Shown piece after piece: positions 44,473-55,403 of a DNA stretch of 64,000 bases. The DNA comes from Pyricularia pennisetigena (taxonomy: Eukaryota > Ascomycota > Sordariomycetes > Magnaporthales > Pyriculariaceae), in NCBI RefSeq assembly GCF_004337985.1, contig NW_021940918.1, positions 3,441,014 through 3,505,013 on the forward strand, in the 5' to 3' direction. Every line of letters starts with the position of its first letter. The stretch's first letter is position 1. The notes under the pieces were generated by a model. That model saw only the letters and a program-made list of their open reading frames with translations. It searched no databases and was not told where the DNA came from. A program made the position numbers and the translations under genes.

Positions 44473-45633
44473 ATGGGGGCCAACTCCAGCAAGTCCACAA
44501 GCTTCAAGATAGCAGCATCGACCAAGGATGCCGGCCAGAACAACAAGCGAAAGGCGTCGGGCAAGAACTCGCTCTGCTCCGGGTGCCGGCGCGCGCGGCA
44601 GCAGCCCGACTGGCCAGACCGGCTGCTGAGCGCCATGGCATGGCTGTACTGCAGCCGCTGCAAGATGGAGCACCGGGCCTGGCTCTTCTCTGCCGACCAG
44701 CGGCGGCGGCCCTGCCGTAAACGCATCTGCATCGGCCACGAGGGTCGCATCCGCATCTGCGCCCACAAGGCCGTCTCCTGGGCCATGCTGCGCAGCGTCG
44801 CCGAGGCGGACGGCTGGGATGGAGCCGCCACCGCCGCCGACGTCGGCCTGCCGCAGCCTGTGGCCGGGTGCGGGAGGGAGTGCGTCGCCGCGGCTGGGCT
44901 GCCCGCGGCTGCGGGGGCGGGACCCGGCGCGGATCCCCGCCTCACCATGTCCTTCACCCCGTCGGGCGGCTGGTTGTTGAGGGTGGGTTGGGCCGTGTAC
45001 ATTACTGGAGAGGATGGCGGTCGTACCCTGCCGGCAGCGGATCAGCTCGTCGAGAGGCTCGCGGCGCTGCGGGCGGCCGTGGGGATGTACATCTTCCGCG
45101 GCAACTCGGCGGTGGACTTCCCCGAGATCGGCGCGCTCGACCCGACGGGGTGCCAGTGTCTTCTGGTCCACGAGGACTCGCCCAAGACGGCCGGGGTCGG
45201 GATGGGGAATGCGCGGCGTGCCGGGACGTGTCTGACGAGGGACGGAAACTGGCCGCCAAACGACCACGAGGAGGCGCTGCTGTGTCGGAGGGACACGGTG
45301 CGGATGGCGCACGCCGTGTACGGGAGGAGACAGTGGACGCCCAAGAACACGGCCGAGTACGTCTTCACCCTGTCGAGGTACGAGACGGACAATACCTACA
45401 CGGCCAGCTGGGCGCGCTATATCCACCTGCCCCAGTCCGAATCCGTCGAGTCCATGACGGCGTGTCCGCTGAGCTGGTGCCTGGCGCTCGATCCAGACTC
45501 GTATCGCCTGACCAAGGATACTGAAGGTCTGAATGTGTACTGGTGTCGGGAAGAGGGTTGCCTGAATCATTATCAATATAGAGGGCCACCCGAGATGGAT
45601 AGTTCCCAAAGCAGGCCTTCACCTTGCGCCTAA
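44473..45633 (+). CDS. Uncharacterised cysteine-motif protein with N-myristoylation-type start
   Basis: Single exon, 386 residues. MGANSSKSTSFKIAAS has Gly2 and Ser6, the pattern used by N-myristoyltransferase. Cys pairs follow: LCSGCRRARQQPDWPD and LYCSRCKMEHRAWLFSADQR, then CRKRICIGHEGRIRICAHKA, which may bind zinc. This C-x2-C and R-x-CIGHEG-x-x-R-x-C layout occurs in uncharacterised Fusarium-type proteins, often near F-box-like sequences. The C-terminal half is Trp/Cys-containing and probably folded (GTCLTRDGNWPPNDHEEALL, CPLSWCLALDPDSY). Very GC-rich coding, with a large antisense open frame on the other strand that I regard as a shadow. Function unknown; membrane association is inferred from the N-terminus. 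Confidence 0.8.
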   Translation: MGANSSKSTSFKIAASTKDAGQNNKRKASGKNSLCSGCRRARQQPDWPDRLLSAMAWLYCSRCKMEHRAWLFSADQRRRPCRKRICIGHEGRIRICAHKAVSWAMLRSVAEADGWDGAATAADVGLPQPVAGCGRECVAAAGLPAAAGAGPGADPRLTMSFTPSGGWLLRVGWAVYITGEDGGRTLPAADQLVERLAALRAAVGMYIFRGNSAVDFPEIGALDPTGCQCLLVHEDSPKTAGVGMGNARRAGTCLTRDGNWPPNDHEEALLCRRDTVRMAHAVYGRRQWTPKNTAEYVFTLSRYETDNTYTASWARYIHLPQSESVESMTACPLSWCLALDPDSYRLTKDTEGLNVYWCREEGCLNHYQYRGPPEMDSSQSRPSPCA

Positions 45634-45846
45634 CGGCGGAGCGAGATCAGCTTTCAAGTTTGGCGTTGAAAATATACCCAATGGCTGTACATAGATATTC
45701 GCAATAGCTGGCTGTTTGAACAACAAAAAGAATTTCATTTGTTTTTTTTACAACTTCTAGACGGGTACCTCTGTAAGAAAAGAAAAGCCCTTGATGGACC
45801 GCTGTATGTCATCCATCCCCTCTACACCATTCCCCAGTAAATAAGA

Positions 45847-46710
45847 TTACCTGTAAGGCGAGTCCGCCCGAATAGTAGCAGCCAGTTCAGGCTCCCACTT
45901 GTCGCCGTTCGAAAGAAGTTTCTCTGTAGAAGCTATGTGAGTAAGGTGTGGAATGAAGCACATAGTGGCATTCACAAAGAGCGAACAGGCCAGTTAAATG
46001 CCCAAACTCCAGGAAAGAAATGTCGAAAACATACCCTTGTTGTACAACAGCTCCTCCCTCGTCTCAGTGGCATATTCGGCATTGGGCGACTCGACAATGG
46101 CATCGACTGGGCATGACTCCTGGCAGAAACCACAGTAGATGCACTTGGTCATATCGATATCATAGCGGGTTGTGCGACGCGAGCCGTCCATACGTTCTTC
46201 GGCCTCGATAGTAATAGCCTGGGCAGGGCAGACAGCCTCGCAGAGCTTGCAGGCAATGCAACGCTCTTCACCGGAGGGATATCTTCGCAGAGCGTGCTCA
46301 CCACGGAACCTCGGAGAGATGGGTCCCTTCTCGAAGGGGTAGAAGATGGTGTAACTAGATCCCGTGCTGTCAATATCGAATCCTCATGACATCTGCACCA
46401 GGATCTCGACAACTTACGGCGGCCTGAAGAACTGCTCAAGCAGCACGTACATACCCCTGCCCATCTCGGAGAGCAGGAAGTACTTGCTGACCTTGGCCAT
46501 GGTCCCCTCCTTCTCTTGATCCCACTCAGTCGGAGGAGGTAACCTGAAGCCCTTGGGTGGTGGCCCCGCCGGCGTCGCGTACGTCCTCCATTGCTGAAGA
46601 GCAAAAGCTGCGGGTGCTGATGTCCTGCCAACAGTGGCTCTGAGAAGCGCCTGGCGGGAGACCAGGGCAGTGGCGGCAGTGGTCGCCATTCGCGCGGGCG
46701 GCGGAGCCAT
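45847..46710 (-). CDS. NDUFS8: NADH:ubiquinone oxidoreductase (complex I) 23-kDa iron-sulfur subunit
   Basis: Three exons on minus: 46418-46710, 46035-46366 and 45847-45923; introns 51 and 111 bp, phases 2 and 1; 233 residues. The first ~45 residues ([20 protein letters not shown]...) are a mitochondrial presequence. After the first junction the reading is [20 protein letters not shown], then the two 4Fe-4S motifs [15 protein letters not shown] and [15 protein letters not shown], each C-x2-C-x2-C-x3-CP, which carry clusters N6a and N6b in the peripheral arm. The end is [17 protein letters not shown] and stop, the usual terminus of the fungal subunit. The gene is head to head with the mitochondrial acyl carrier protein gene, 510 bp apart. 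Confidence 0.96.
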
Positions 46711-47220
46711 TTCGTGTCGGTAGGTGTTACGTGTGAAGTCGGCGAAGCTGTCTTTCAGTATCAATTGAAGAGATCAAGACAGCCACAGTGCCGTTCGCTA
46801 AAAGATCCGTGTAGGCGGGCGAACGCGGGCGATGCAAGATGTTGGTATTTGCCTCTGAAGGCGAGTTTCCCGACGTTGTCGATTGCATTCATACAAAATC
46901 TCGGGAGTCTGCGGCAATTGGAAAATGATGGGGTCTGATTGGCCTAAGCTCTGCCACAGCGTCGTGACCCGCAATGCTCCGAGCTCTGCCAATGGGAAGC
47001 TTTCGGCCACGAAAAGGAGCTCCACCTGGTGAAGTGATTGCCAATGCTAGAAAATTACTCGACATCCTCATCATCATCGACACTTCCTTGCGCGTTGCCA
47101 TCCATCCATTGTCCGCCTGCTCGACGACAAAACACATTTTTGAGCACGTACACGAGCAGACGCTGTACCAAGAAAAAAACTTTTACACCTATTAATTCAA
47201 AAACAGAAACAACCATCACA
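46711..47220. promoter_or_regulatory. Shared bidirectional promoter of two complex I genes
   Basis: Exactly 510 bp separate the ATG of the 23-kDa subunit gene (leftward) from the ATG of the acyl carrier protein gene (rightward). No other gene fits between them. Sites such as gattggcc at 46938-46945 and gccaatgg/gccaatgc near 46988 and 47040 look like CCAAT-box cores on either strand, which would fit HAP-complex control of respiratory genes; this is inference from short motifs. Confidence 0.6.
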
Positions 47221-47914
47221 ATGATGTTCCGTGCTACAGCTCTGCGCAGCGCCGCTGCCTCCGTTGCCCGTGCCGGCGCCGTCCGCCCTGCCGTCTCTGC
47301 TTCCGCCGTCGCCAGATTAGCTACTCGCCGTGTTGCGCCCACCGCTTGGGCTCCCAGGACCGCTGCCCCCTGGACTGCTGTCCGCTTCTACGCTTCTGCT
47401 GGTGGTCTTGACAAGCCCCAGGTCGAGGGAAGGATTATCTCTTTGCTGCAGAAGTTTGACAAGGTCAACGACCCTTCCAAGGTATGTCTACCCGATCCAG
47501 CTCGGCCTTGATTTTTTGTAAATGCTTGTATCTAACAGCTTCCACAGATCCAGCCAACATCGCATTTCGCCAACGACCTCGGCCTGGACAGCTTGGACAC
47601 CGTTGAGGTTGTCATGGCGATTGAGGAGGTAAGACGGAGAAAATCAAGCATGGGCACCACTGCAGAGGACTGCATCAGGGAACCTTAAAAGCGTTATATG
47701 TTGGTGCATCGATGCTAACGGTTATTTTTCTCTAGGAGTTCAGCATTGAGATCCCCGACAAGGACGCCGACCAGATTCACAGTGGTATGTTCTATGTTCC
47801 AAAGCCCAATATCCTAGGCTTCTGGTCTCTCTTGTATCAACCTGCTAACCACTTTTGAGTTTTGTAGTGGACAAGGCTGTTGAGTACATACTCAGCCAGC
47901 CTGATGCCAACTGA
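47221..47914 (+). CDS. ACP1: Mitochondrial acyl carrier protein (complex I associated)
   Basis: Four exons: 47221-47481, 47548-47628, 47736-47784 and 47868-47914; introns 66, 107 and 83 bp; 145 residues. The Arg/Ala-rich first ~58 residues are a presequence ending near VRFYASAGG. The mature protein includes KPQVEGRIISLLQKFDKVND and the phosphopantetheine site DLGLDSLDTVE, with the modified Ser at about residue 102. EEFSIEIPDKDADQIHS and the C-terminal VDKAVEYILSQPDAN complete the four-helix fold. Mitochondrial ACP serves type II fatty acid and lipoate synthesis, is a subunit of complex I in filamentous fungi, and binds LYR proteins. It shares its promoter with the 23-kDa complex I subunit gene. 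A double ATG start (MM) is present. Confidence 0.96.
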
Positions 47915-50787
47915 ACCATTATCGCTCACGCAAACCTCTGTTACATCTCAAACTCTGTACAATAGATGAAAGCAATATACAGGCACTATCGGTGTTGATT
48001 GAACTTCGTCGATAATTTCAACTCAAACGATCACATATTGTCTGTCTTTATTGATGACGATGGACGTAAGAGCTTGATACTCGAAAAATTCTGCTCTTCG
48101 CGCTATCATACACTTTGTCTTTGTCGAATAACCAAGGCACACTAAGATGTGCTACGCCGTGCGATGGATAGGCAGGCCCTGGGAATTATAGGCGCTCAAC
48201 CTCCCGCCTCATCTCTACTATACTCGCGTATGCCTAGCCAGCGTTGTGTTGGGCTATGCCTCCGGCATGCCTAATAATCTCGGAAGCTGTGAACTCGATG
48301 CTGCTCCAGTGTCTGGTCAACGCATCAGCACGCTGTAAAGACGTGCTGCGCTCTTTTATCATCGTGAATATAAACGACTATCCACGTTTCCAAGTAAATC
48401 TTGACATCAGAGATCTTCCTTCTGCATGGTTCTGTCAGCTCTTTGAAGTCCACATTGCGCCCGAGTACTGCTGCAACATGGTTTAATTAACGCATCAAAC
48501 CGAAAGACATTCACATCAACGTATTTGAGAATTTTACCTAGTGTGTTTCCTTCTGTGCAGCCTCTTAGTTCGGAATAATTTGTGTAATTAGCTTAGGAGC
48601 ATTCATTTTGGGCCACCGAATGGCAAATTAGCAAGGGCCTATGATACTTGAACCAATGTGGCGAGTTGCATCTTGGACGAATTTGGCTCGTGTCAAGCTG
48701 CCTCGCATTAAATGCTTCTACAGTTCCAGATAGTGACTGCTTGCTGAGCATCGAATACTGCCTACTTATGGTTGTGACATTGGCTCATGGGTCGAACGTC
48801 TTACAGTTGAAGATGTAAAGCCGTATGATAGCTACATCACATAAGACATGCCTTCTGATCTCACGTGATCCTAATGGCCTGCCTCGTCATTCACGGCTCA
48901 ACCTTTCGCTCTGCATGTAGCGCGCATTGGATCCCCGCATTCTCCGCAGCTAACAAAGTACCCAAGGGTGTGCCTAGGCCAGCGCAACATCCAAGGTACC
49001 TCACTATCTATTTCCAAGCAGCTGCACACCCAACCGTGACAATGTGGGATTTATAAAAACCCTTTGACTGCGCGCCCCAAAAAGCGCCTTTGACGCACGC
49101 GAACTAGGGACGCATCGGCTTTCAGCTGCGCCAATCATCATCAACCTGCATAAGGCATTTAAACCCAAACGATCCAAGGGTCCCCTAGGCTAGCCACGCA
49201 AGGTACGTAGGTATTGTAGCTTCGGGTGCTTTTCTATTCGAATTTTTCTCCCCTTTAATTCCTGAAACCTGTAGTACATGTCTGCGCATCGCGCATACAT
49301 ACCATCAAGCAAATCAGACCCCGAACTCACATTTTGGCCGCAAGCAGAAAAAGGACCTGGATCAGGTGCGAAGGGCCATACCCAAAAGGTTTGAGGTACT
49401 CTGCCGCAAGGAGCTTGGGCCACCTAACTCGGCAGTCGGAGGCCTATCCTATCCTGACGAACCCAGAAGCAAGGAAACCTTCCATTGCATTACGGCAAGA
49501 ACTATATCATAGCACAGTCAAGCCTTCCCGTCCTTGTTGATATTCACATCGCGCGTCGCGATCAGGAAACTGATCTTGCTGTTAGCTGTCAGTTGATATC
49601 ATTAGAATCGACAGCGACAGCTTTGTGGTGAGACCATCGTCGATTGCACGAGAAAGCTTCAGCCAAGGTAAGTTTTTCATGTGTCTGACTTTTTTTTTTT
49701 TTTTTTTTTTCTACGCCAATCCTCAAGCCGCCTCCCGTGATACAAGCGTTGAAATCCGGGACAATTAGTCCGCATCCGGAGCCTGAGTTGCGCCAGACAG
49801 TTGGTACAATTGGAATTAATCACCAATCTAGCTCCCGACCTTAAGCTCCCCAAGCCCCCACTTGTGCCGGTGGGTCGTCAGTCGCGTTCCGCAAACAGCA
49901 TCGCAAGCGCAAATGCAAATGCAAACGCACGTCGTACTTTGTCATAATTTCTCTAGCGCCCCCTGCAAACGTCGCGACAGCAGCGTCGCATCACAACGTT
50001 GCCACCATTTAGTAATTTCTTATTACCTTCTTGGGCCTTTTTGGCAACCAGTTTGCTAAGCAGCGTATTCTCGGCAATAGGCGAGGCACAATACAGCGCC
50101 CAGAGCTTCCATACCTTTGACGCGAGGTACATTTGTGGCCGACCAACACGGATTCCCGCAATCGGCTAGTCAATCTCACGCGTTCTGGCCATCAGTATCC
50201 TACTACCCACACACAGACAAACAAATTGTTGCAACCTCGCGTGCTGCTCATCGTCTCTTGGTGGACCTCCTATTCTCACCATAGACTTTCGCAGATGCGA
50301 TGGCCTCGGCAACCCTGCTGCTTCTTCACTCGTCAATCCACGCGCAGAAGCCTTGCTAGGGTTGCCTATTAGGCAGCTGTCTTTGTCTTCTCTACCCATT
50401 GGCTTGAAGTCAGTAAGTAAGGCCCTGCCACTCTTTGTCTATCGCGTCGGACACACAATCTCGTCGAGAAATGCCTGCACCCGGCGAATCAAAGACCAGT
50501 CTGGTATGCATTTCACTGGTGCCACCAGACTCCTGACTATTCCCCGGCTGGAACCAGTTATGCAATACATCTATTCCTTGGAACTCACCCCGAGACTTTA
50601 CATGGCCATTCTACCCGAAAATTTGCGTATTTCTCACATTCATTGCGAAAGCTAACTGATGACGTCTTGCCTGTTAGTTTCTTATCTCTCGAACCGTTCA
50701 TCACTTCAAGTACCAGCAACTCCATCAACGGAACCCTACAAAAATTCACCCGGGCTCGGACACGTCTCAATCTGAAGCTTTGACACG
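47915..50787. other. Long intergenic region upstream of fcp1
   Basis: 2.9 kb without a supported gene. A T21 tract lies at 49690-49710. Pyrimidine-rich sequence near 49640-49760 and gtaagt-like sites (for example 50410) allow a long, perhaps spliced, 5' leader of fcp1, but this cannot be shown from sequence. Open frames are short and lack domains. Confidence 0.5.
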
Positions 50788-53388
50788 ATGGCCCCGAGCT
50801 CTAGAAGGGGTGGCAACACGGTGTTGACCTTGGGGCCTGGTCTCAACTACCCCATCGAGATCACCAAACTCTACAAGTCACCCGGTGATCGTGTCAAACG
50901 ACAAGAGCCGCTCTTCCAGTACTCCAACAAGATTTGGGTTGAAGAAGGTGATTTTGAAACCGGCGAGTACAAGAGGGTCCTCAAACCTACGCGTGTAGAA
51001 TGGTCAGCCCCGAATGACGGCAAGCTATCAAAATGGCATATCAAAGTTGGCGATGTCATTGGCAGAGATGGCGAGTGCGTCACAATCGAAGAGGACTGCA
51101 CACACGAAATACAGTACCAAAAGATGTGTGCGCTGTGCGGTCAGGATATGACACGGGTTGACTGGTCGGCTAGCAGGCCCAGTACATCACGTGCCACAAT
51201 AAACATGACCCACGACAATACCGGTCTGTTGATCAGCAGGGACGCTGCTGCGAGGACTGATCTCGAAATGCAGAAACGTCTCGTCGCTCAACGGAAGCTG
51301 GTTCTGGTGGTGGACTTGGACCAGACGGTGATCCAGACGGCCTGTGAACCAACCATTGGCGAATGGCAGAAGGACCCCAGCAATCCAAATTATGAGGCTC
51401 TAAAGGAGGTTCGGAGTTTCGAGCTGCCCAGCGAGGATGGACCCAGGAGGAACTACACATACTACGTCAAGTGCCGGCCTGGCACGCACGAGTTTCTGAA
51501 CAAGGTGTCCAACCTATTCGAAATGCATGTCTACACCATGGCCACGCGAGCTTATGCTGAGCACATTCTCAAGATCATCGACCCCAAGAAAAACCTGTTT
51601 GGCAACCGCGTCATCAGCAGGAACGAAAACAAGGGTATCGAAAAGACACTACAACGAATATTCCCCACCAGCACCAAGATGGTAGCTGTTATCGACGACC
51701 GCACCGATGTTTGGCCACAAAATAGGTCAAATGTGATCAAGGTGGTGCCTTACAACTTCTACATGATTGGAGACATCAACTCGACTTTTTTGCCAAAGCG
51801 ACGTGATATAATCCCTTCAGGAACGCCGGTAAAGGGTTTCTTGGTCAATGGCCGAAATAATGAGGCCTCCGCGTCCGACCAGCCGTCGAACGCCGCGATG
51901 GCGGAACCGAAAGAAATGACCGAGAAGGAGCTCAAGCAGCAAAATGTGGAGCAGGCCAAGTCGTTGGAGAAGCAGGTCATGGACCGACCGATTCTGCACA
52001 TGCAGGAACAGCTGGACAAGGATAACGAAGTGGCCGCTAACAGAATGGAGGGCGCCGATGAGTCGGATTCATCCGCACCTGCACCACAAGTTCATATGCT
52101 TTTCAACGATGATGACGACGAACTACATTACCTCGAACAGCATCTTTCCAAGCTTCACCAAGCTTGGTGGGCCGACTATGACGCAACGATTGCGAAGAAG
52201 CGTGCCGAGAGGTTGGCTAGCCTTCGGCATCGTGGAATCGTCGGACAGGCTGCCGAACAAAGGACTAACGACTACCTCGCCGAGAATCCGGTGCCGCTGC
52301 CAGACGTTGCCAATCATCTAGGCGCGTTAAAATCAGAGGTCCTTAGGGGTACACGAATCGTGCTCTCTGGCATCATTTCACTGAAGGAAGACCTGGAGAC
52401 GTGTGAGATTGGGAGGCAAGTCCGAAGTTTCGGCGCTGAGTTGCTTCCAAAGGTCTCACCTGATGTCACGCATCTTGTTGTCAAAAAGGCTCGGCTGGGT
52501 ACTTCAAAGGTTTCGCAGGCTGAAAAGATTCCGAGCATAAAGATCGTTGAATCAAGCTGGCTAGTGCAGTCTATGGTGCAATGGAAGCACCTCGACGAAG
52601 GTCCGTTCTTGGTGGATAGACGGGGCTCCCAACGTGAACCTGTCGTGTCGGCCAACCCAGACGGTACAGACGCAGAGTTGGATTCGGATGCTGAGGCAGA
52701 CACGGAAGGAGACGGCAGTAGTGCTTCAGAAAATAAGACAAGGCCCCTGAAGATCATCATATCCAAGCCTGGCGCAGGTAGTGCTGATGAAGACAGTGGC
52801 GAAGGTCTGGAAGGTGGAGACGACGATGATTTGCCCGGGGCTCCTGGTAGCCCAATCGACCAGTTGAAGTCTTTTGACTGGAGCACTGCTGACAAGGAGA
52901 TGGCGGAGTTTCTCGGTGATGATGATGACGATAGCGACAGCGAAGATGAAGACGACAATGATGGGAACTACAGCGATAACGCAAGCACCGTCTCAGACTC
53001 GACTGACGCCGAGAAGTCTGGACGTCAAAATGCTGCCACAAGAAAACGCAAGATGGTTCGCGACGACGTGACCGACTCGGAGGACGAGTCAAGGTTATCG
53101 GGGAAGCATAGCACCAAAAAGCAGAGGGTGGCATTGCGGTCGTCATCTAAGCTAAGGGAGGTGCGAATTCCTGGTGACCAGACACCTGGCCATTTACCGA
53201 CCCCACGAGTCACGGGTGATGGCGAGGATGAGAAGCACGCAGAGAGCAACTCAGCCAACGGCAGCCCGAACCTGCTGCCGTCCAATGCAGAGGATGTAGT
53301 TGCATCCGACATGGAGGACTATGACGACATGGAAGCGGATCTGATGGCGGCCCTCGAGGCCGAGGAGATGGAGGATTCTAGTCTGTAA
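50788..53388 (+). CDS. fcp1: RNA polymerase II CTD phosphatase Fcp1
   Basis: Single exon, 866 residues. A biotinyl-lipoyl-like N-terminal region (LNYPIEITKLYKSPGDRVKR, GKLSKWHIKVGDVIG) and a Cys pair CALCGQDM precede the catalytic domain. The DxDxT motif LVVDLDQTVIQ is at residues 174-184 (DLDQT 176-180); family marks YYVKCRPGTHEFL, VYTMATRAYAEHILKIIDP and VIDDRTDVWPQN follow. A BRCT domain spans about 515-610 (GTRIVLSGI, VTHLVVKKARLGTSKVSQAE, WLVQSMVQWKHLDEGPF). The last ~240 residues are acidic with poly-Asp runs and a terminal DYDDMEADLMAALEAEEME, the TFIIF-binding type of tail. The enzyme removes phosphate from the RNA polymerase II C-terminal repeats to recycle the polymerase; nuclear. 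Confidence 0.97.
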   Translation: MAPSSRRGGNTVLTLGPGLNYPIEITKLYKSPGDRVKRQEPLFQYSNKIWVEEGDFETGEYKRVLKPTRVEWSAPNDGKLSKWHIKVGDVIGRDGECVTIEEDCTHEIQYQKMCALCGQDMTRVDWSASRPSTSRATINMTHDNTGLLISRDAAARTDLEMQKRLVAQRKLVLVVDLDQTVIQTACEPTIGEWQKDPSNPNYEALKEVRSFELPSEDGPRRNYTYYVKCRPGTHEFLNKVSNLFEMHVYTMATRAYAEHILKIIDPKKNLFGNRVISRNENKGIEKTLQRIFPTSTKMVAVIDDRTDVWPQNRSNVIKVVPYNFYMIGDINSTFLPKRRDIIPSGTPVKGFLVNGRNNEASASDQPSNAAMAEPKEMTEKELKQQNVEQAKSLEKQVMDRPILHMQEQLDKDNEVAANRMEGADESDSSAPAPQVHMLFNDDDDELHYLEQHLSKLHQAWWADYDATIAKKRAERLASLRHRGIVGQAAEQRTNDYLAENPVPLPDVANHLGALKSEVLRGTRIVLSGIISLKEDLETCEIGRQVRSFGAELLPKVSPDVTHLVVKKARLGTSKVSQAEKIPSIKIVESSWLVQSMVQWKHLDEGPFLVDRRGSQREPVVSANPDGTDAELDSDAEADTEGDGSSASENKTRPLKIIISKPGAGSADEDSGEGLEGGDDDDLPGAPGSPIDQLKSFDWSTADKEMAEFLGDDDDDSDSEDEDDNDGNYSDNASTVSDSTDAEKSGRQNAATRKRKMVRDDVTDSEDESRLSGKHSTKKQRVALRSSSKLREVRIPGDQTPGHLPTPRVTGDGEDEKHAESNSANGSPNLLPSNAEDVVASDMEDYDDMEADLMAALEAEEMEDSSL

Positions 53389-54124
53389 GAGGCCTGATAT
53401 TACTATCTTTTTGCCTATATTGCACTGTCGGTACGGCGGTCCTCTGTTTCATTTTTTACTGTATTGGGGCAATGGTGTACTGGGTATTAGATGTCACATT
53501 AAGCGACGGCGTCGACGGTAGGGGCTGAACTCAACCATGATTTCTGGGATCTCGTCTTATTTTAGTGATTTTTCTCGAATTAATTCATTCCTCTGATTGG
53601 ATAAAGCTTCCGAGACACTGTCTGTTTTTGAATATTACAAATGCTTGAGTACTACACACTATTTAGTCTAGGTATATTATACCAGGTGTATGCGCCATAG
53701 TGAATCAATAGAAGAGCCCATAGCGACCAGAATAGTACCGCAGTTTTTCATCACCATGGATCAAACATGCAAAAAAAAAAAAAAAAAAAAAAACCCTCTG
53801 TTTGCCTGATCGCTCTGCAAAATCACACCAAGACCATCTCAAAGATTGGTATGTGCCTAATACGTTCAATATGTCTGGTTCCATGCATGTTGTGATTACC
53901 TAAGCGAGGCTTCAATGGAGGGTGGGGACAGTGGAAACGGGAAAGCTCCCAAGCAAGCCAACCGCTCAGTGCGACAAGCTCTCAACGATCGGCCTACCAA
54001 AAAACCCAACGCGACAAGAACCTCGACGAATCCCTCCCGTAACCACCACCAGGAGTCGCCAGAAACCCGATCAATTGAAGCCGACCACCTCGAATAAAGG
54101 AATTGGTCCAAAAACTCGCCCAAA
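53389..54124. other. Intergenic region, no gene seen
   Basis: Between fcp1 and the GRIM-19 gene. An A23 tract lies at 53771-53793. Plus-strand frames starting near 53915 run into the GRIM-19 leader and are out of frame with it. Confidence 0.5.
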
Positions 54125-55403
54125 ATGCCCCAGGACATGCCGCCCGTGGGCGGCTACGGCCCCGTCCAGTACAAGGTGCGTTGTTTGAATGGATGGGGGG
54201 GTGGTGTTTTGGGCCCCGTTGAGCTTCCTCGGTTCCGCTGCTTCTTTCCTCTCTGTCTTTTGGTCGGCTGTTGTGGTGTGATGGTGCTGGGGAGGGTTTG
54301 GTGATTGCTGCTCGACGAGTCGGGTTGTGGATTGAGGCGACAAGAGGCGACAGCACCCGGTTGCAGTGACGACGACGATTCGCCAATCGACTCTCGATCC
54401 CAACGGAGCTCGTGACCGCATCAATCGAGCGCCGATCTGAGACTGGGGCTTTAAAATCAAATGCTGCTGCAGACGAGGGCCACGATTGGAGACGACAAAG
54501 CGTCATCTATGGCTGGAAAGGACCTCTGGTGCGGTCTGGCATTTTCACCTTTGGGAGTGTTTTCTGCTGCTGGATGGAGCACTTTTACCGGATTACGACT
54601 TTCCATCGTTTCCGCCTCCCCAAGTCTTGTCAAACGTGTACATGAATCCCCAGCCGCCGGCCGACTTCCAGTTGAGGGCAGGATCAGGGACAGAAAGACA
54701 GACAAAAGGACAGCAACAGGCCTGGAAGACAGAGAAAGAGAGAGCGCTCAACGCAGCACCCACATACAAGTAGCAAGCCACTTTACTGACTTCCCGTCTT
54801 CGTATTTGCAGCGCAACCTGCCCTCTCGTGGCTTCCGCCCAGCCCAGCTCCTCTTCGGCATGGGTTTGGTGATGACATATGGCTGGTACAAGCTTGGAAA
54901 GGGTATCAGGGAACAAAAGTGCGTTCGGCGTTTGTCTTGCTGAGTGGCTCGGCTTGTTGTACCGCGCCAGACCCAGGCCGGGCCAAACAACAACCAAGCA
55001 GGTTAATACTAGTGACTACGGTCCAAGATGTCTTGCTAACCGCTGCTTCGTTTCGACCCTGAACAGTGAGCTCGCGCGCGAGAAGATGTGGGCTCGTATC
55101 CACCTGATCCCGGCGCTTCAGGCCGAGGAGGACAGGGACGCCGTCCGGAGGCACCTGGCTGACCAGGCGAGGGAGAAGGAGCTCCTGGGCTCCAACTTCC
55201 CCGTTTACAACTCGGATAGGTTCGTGTCCCGACTTTTTGTCTGCTTTTTTCCGATGCGAGGGTGGCAGGGAAGGAGTCAGACAGGGTTCCATGGCGGGAG
55301 AAAGCACAAAGAGATGTGAGGACGTTTGCTAACATGGCATTTCTGAACTTGCAGATATGTTCGCCCGACGTATGCGGTCACTCCTACCCAGACCAAGGAA
55401 TAA
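54125..55403 (+). CDS. NDUFA13: Complex I GRIM-19/B16.6 subunit
   Basis: Four exons: 54125-54175, 54812-54918, 55067-55219 and 55355-55403, with introns of 636, 148 and 135 bp; phases agree; 119 residues. MPQDMPPVGGYGPVQYK joins RNLPSRGFRPAQLLFGMGLV, the signature opening of NDUFA13. One membrane span (LLFGMGLVMTYGWYKLG) is followed by the conserved helical part NELAREKMWARIHLIPALQA with EEDRDAVRRH, and ends YVRPTYAVTPTQTKE. The subunit crosses the inner mitochondrial membrane at the complex I arm junction and is needed for assembly. The first intron is unusually long for this window. Convergent with the condensin gene. Confidence 0.94.

Noticed and set aside
44365..45609. 414-codon minus-strand open frame opposite the CxxC protein
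   Set aside because: High GC makes stop codons rare; composition is Arg/Pro/Gly-rich with no domain, while the plus strand has family-like motifs.
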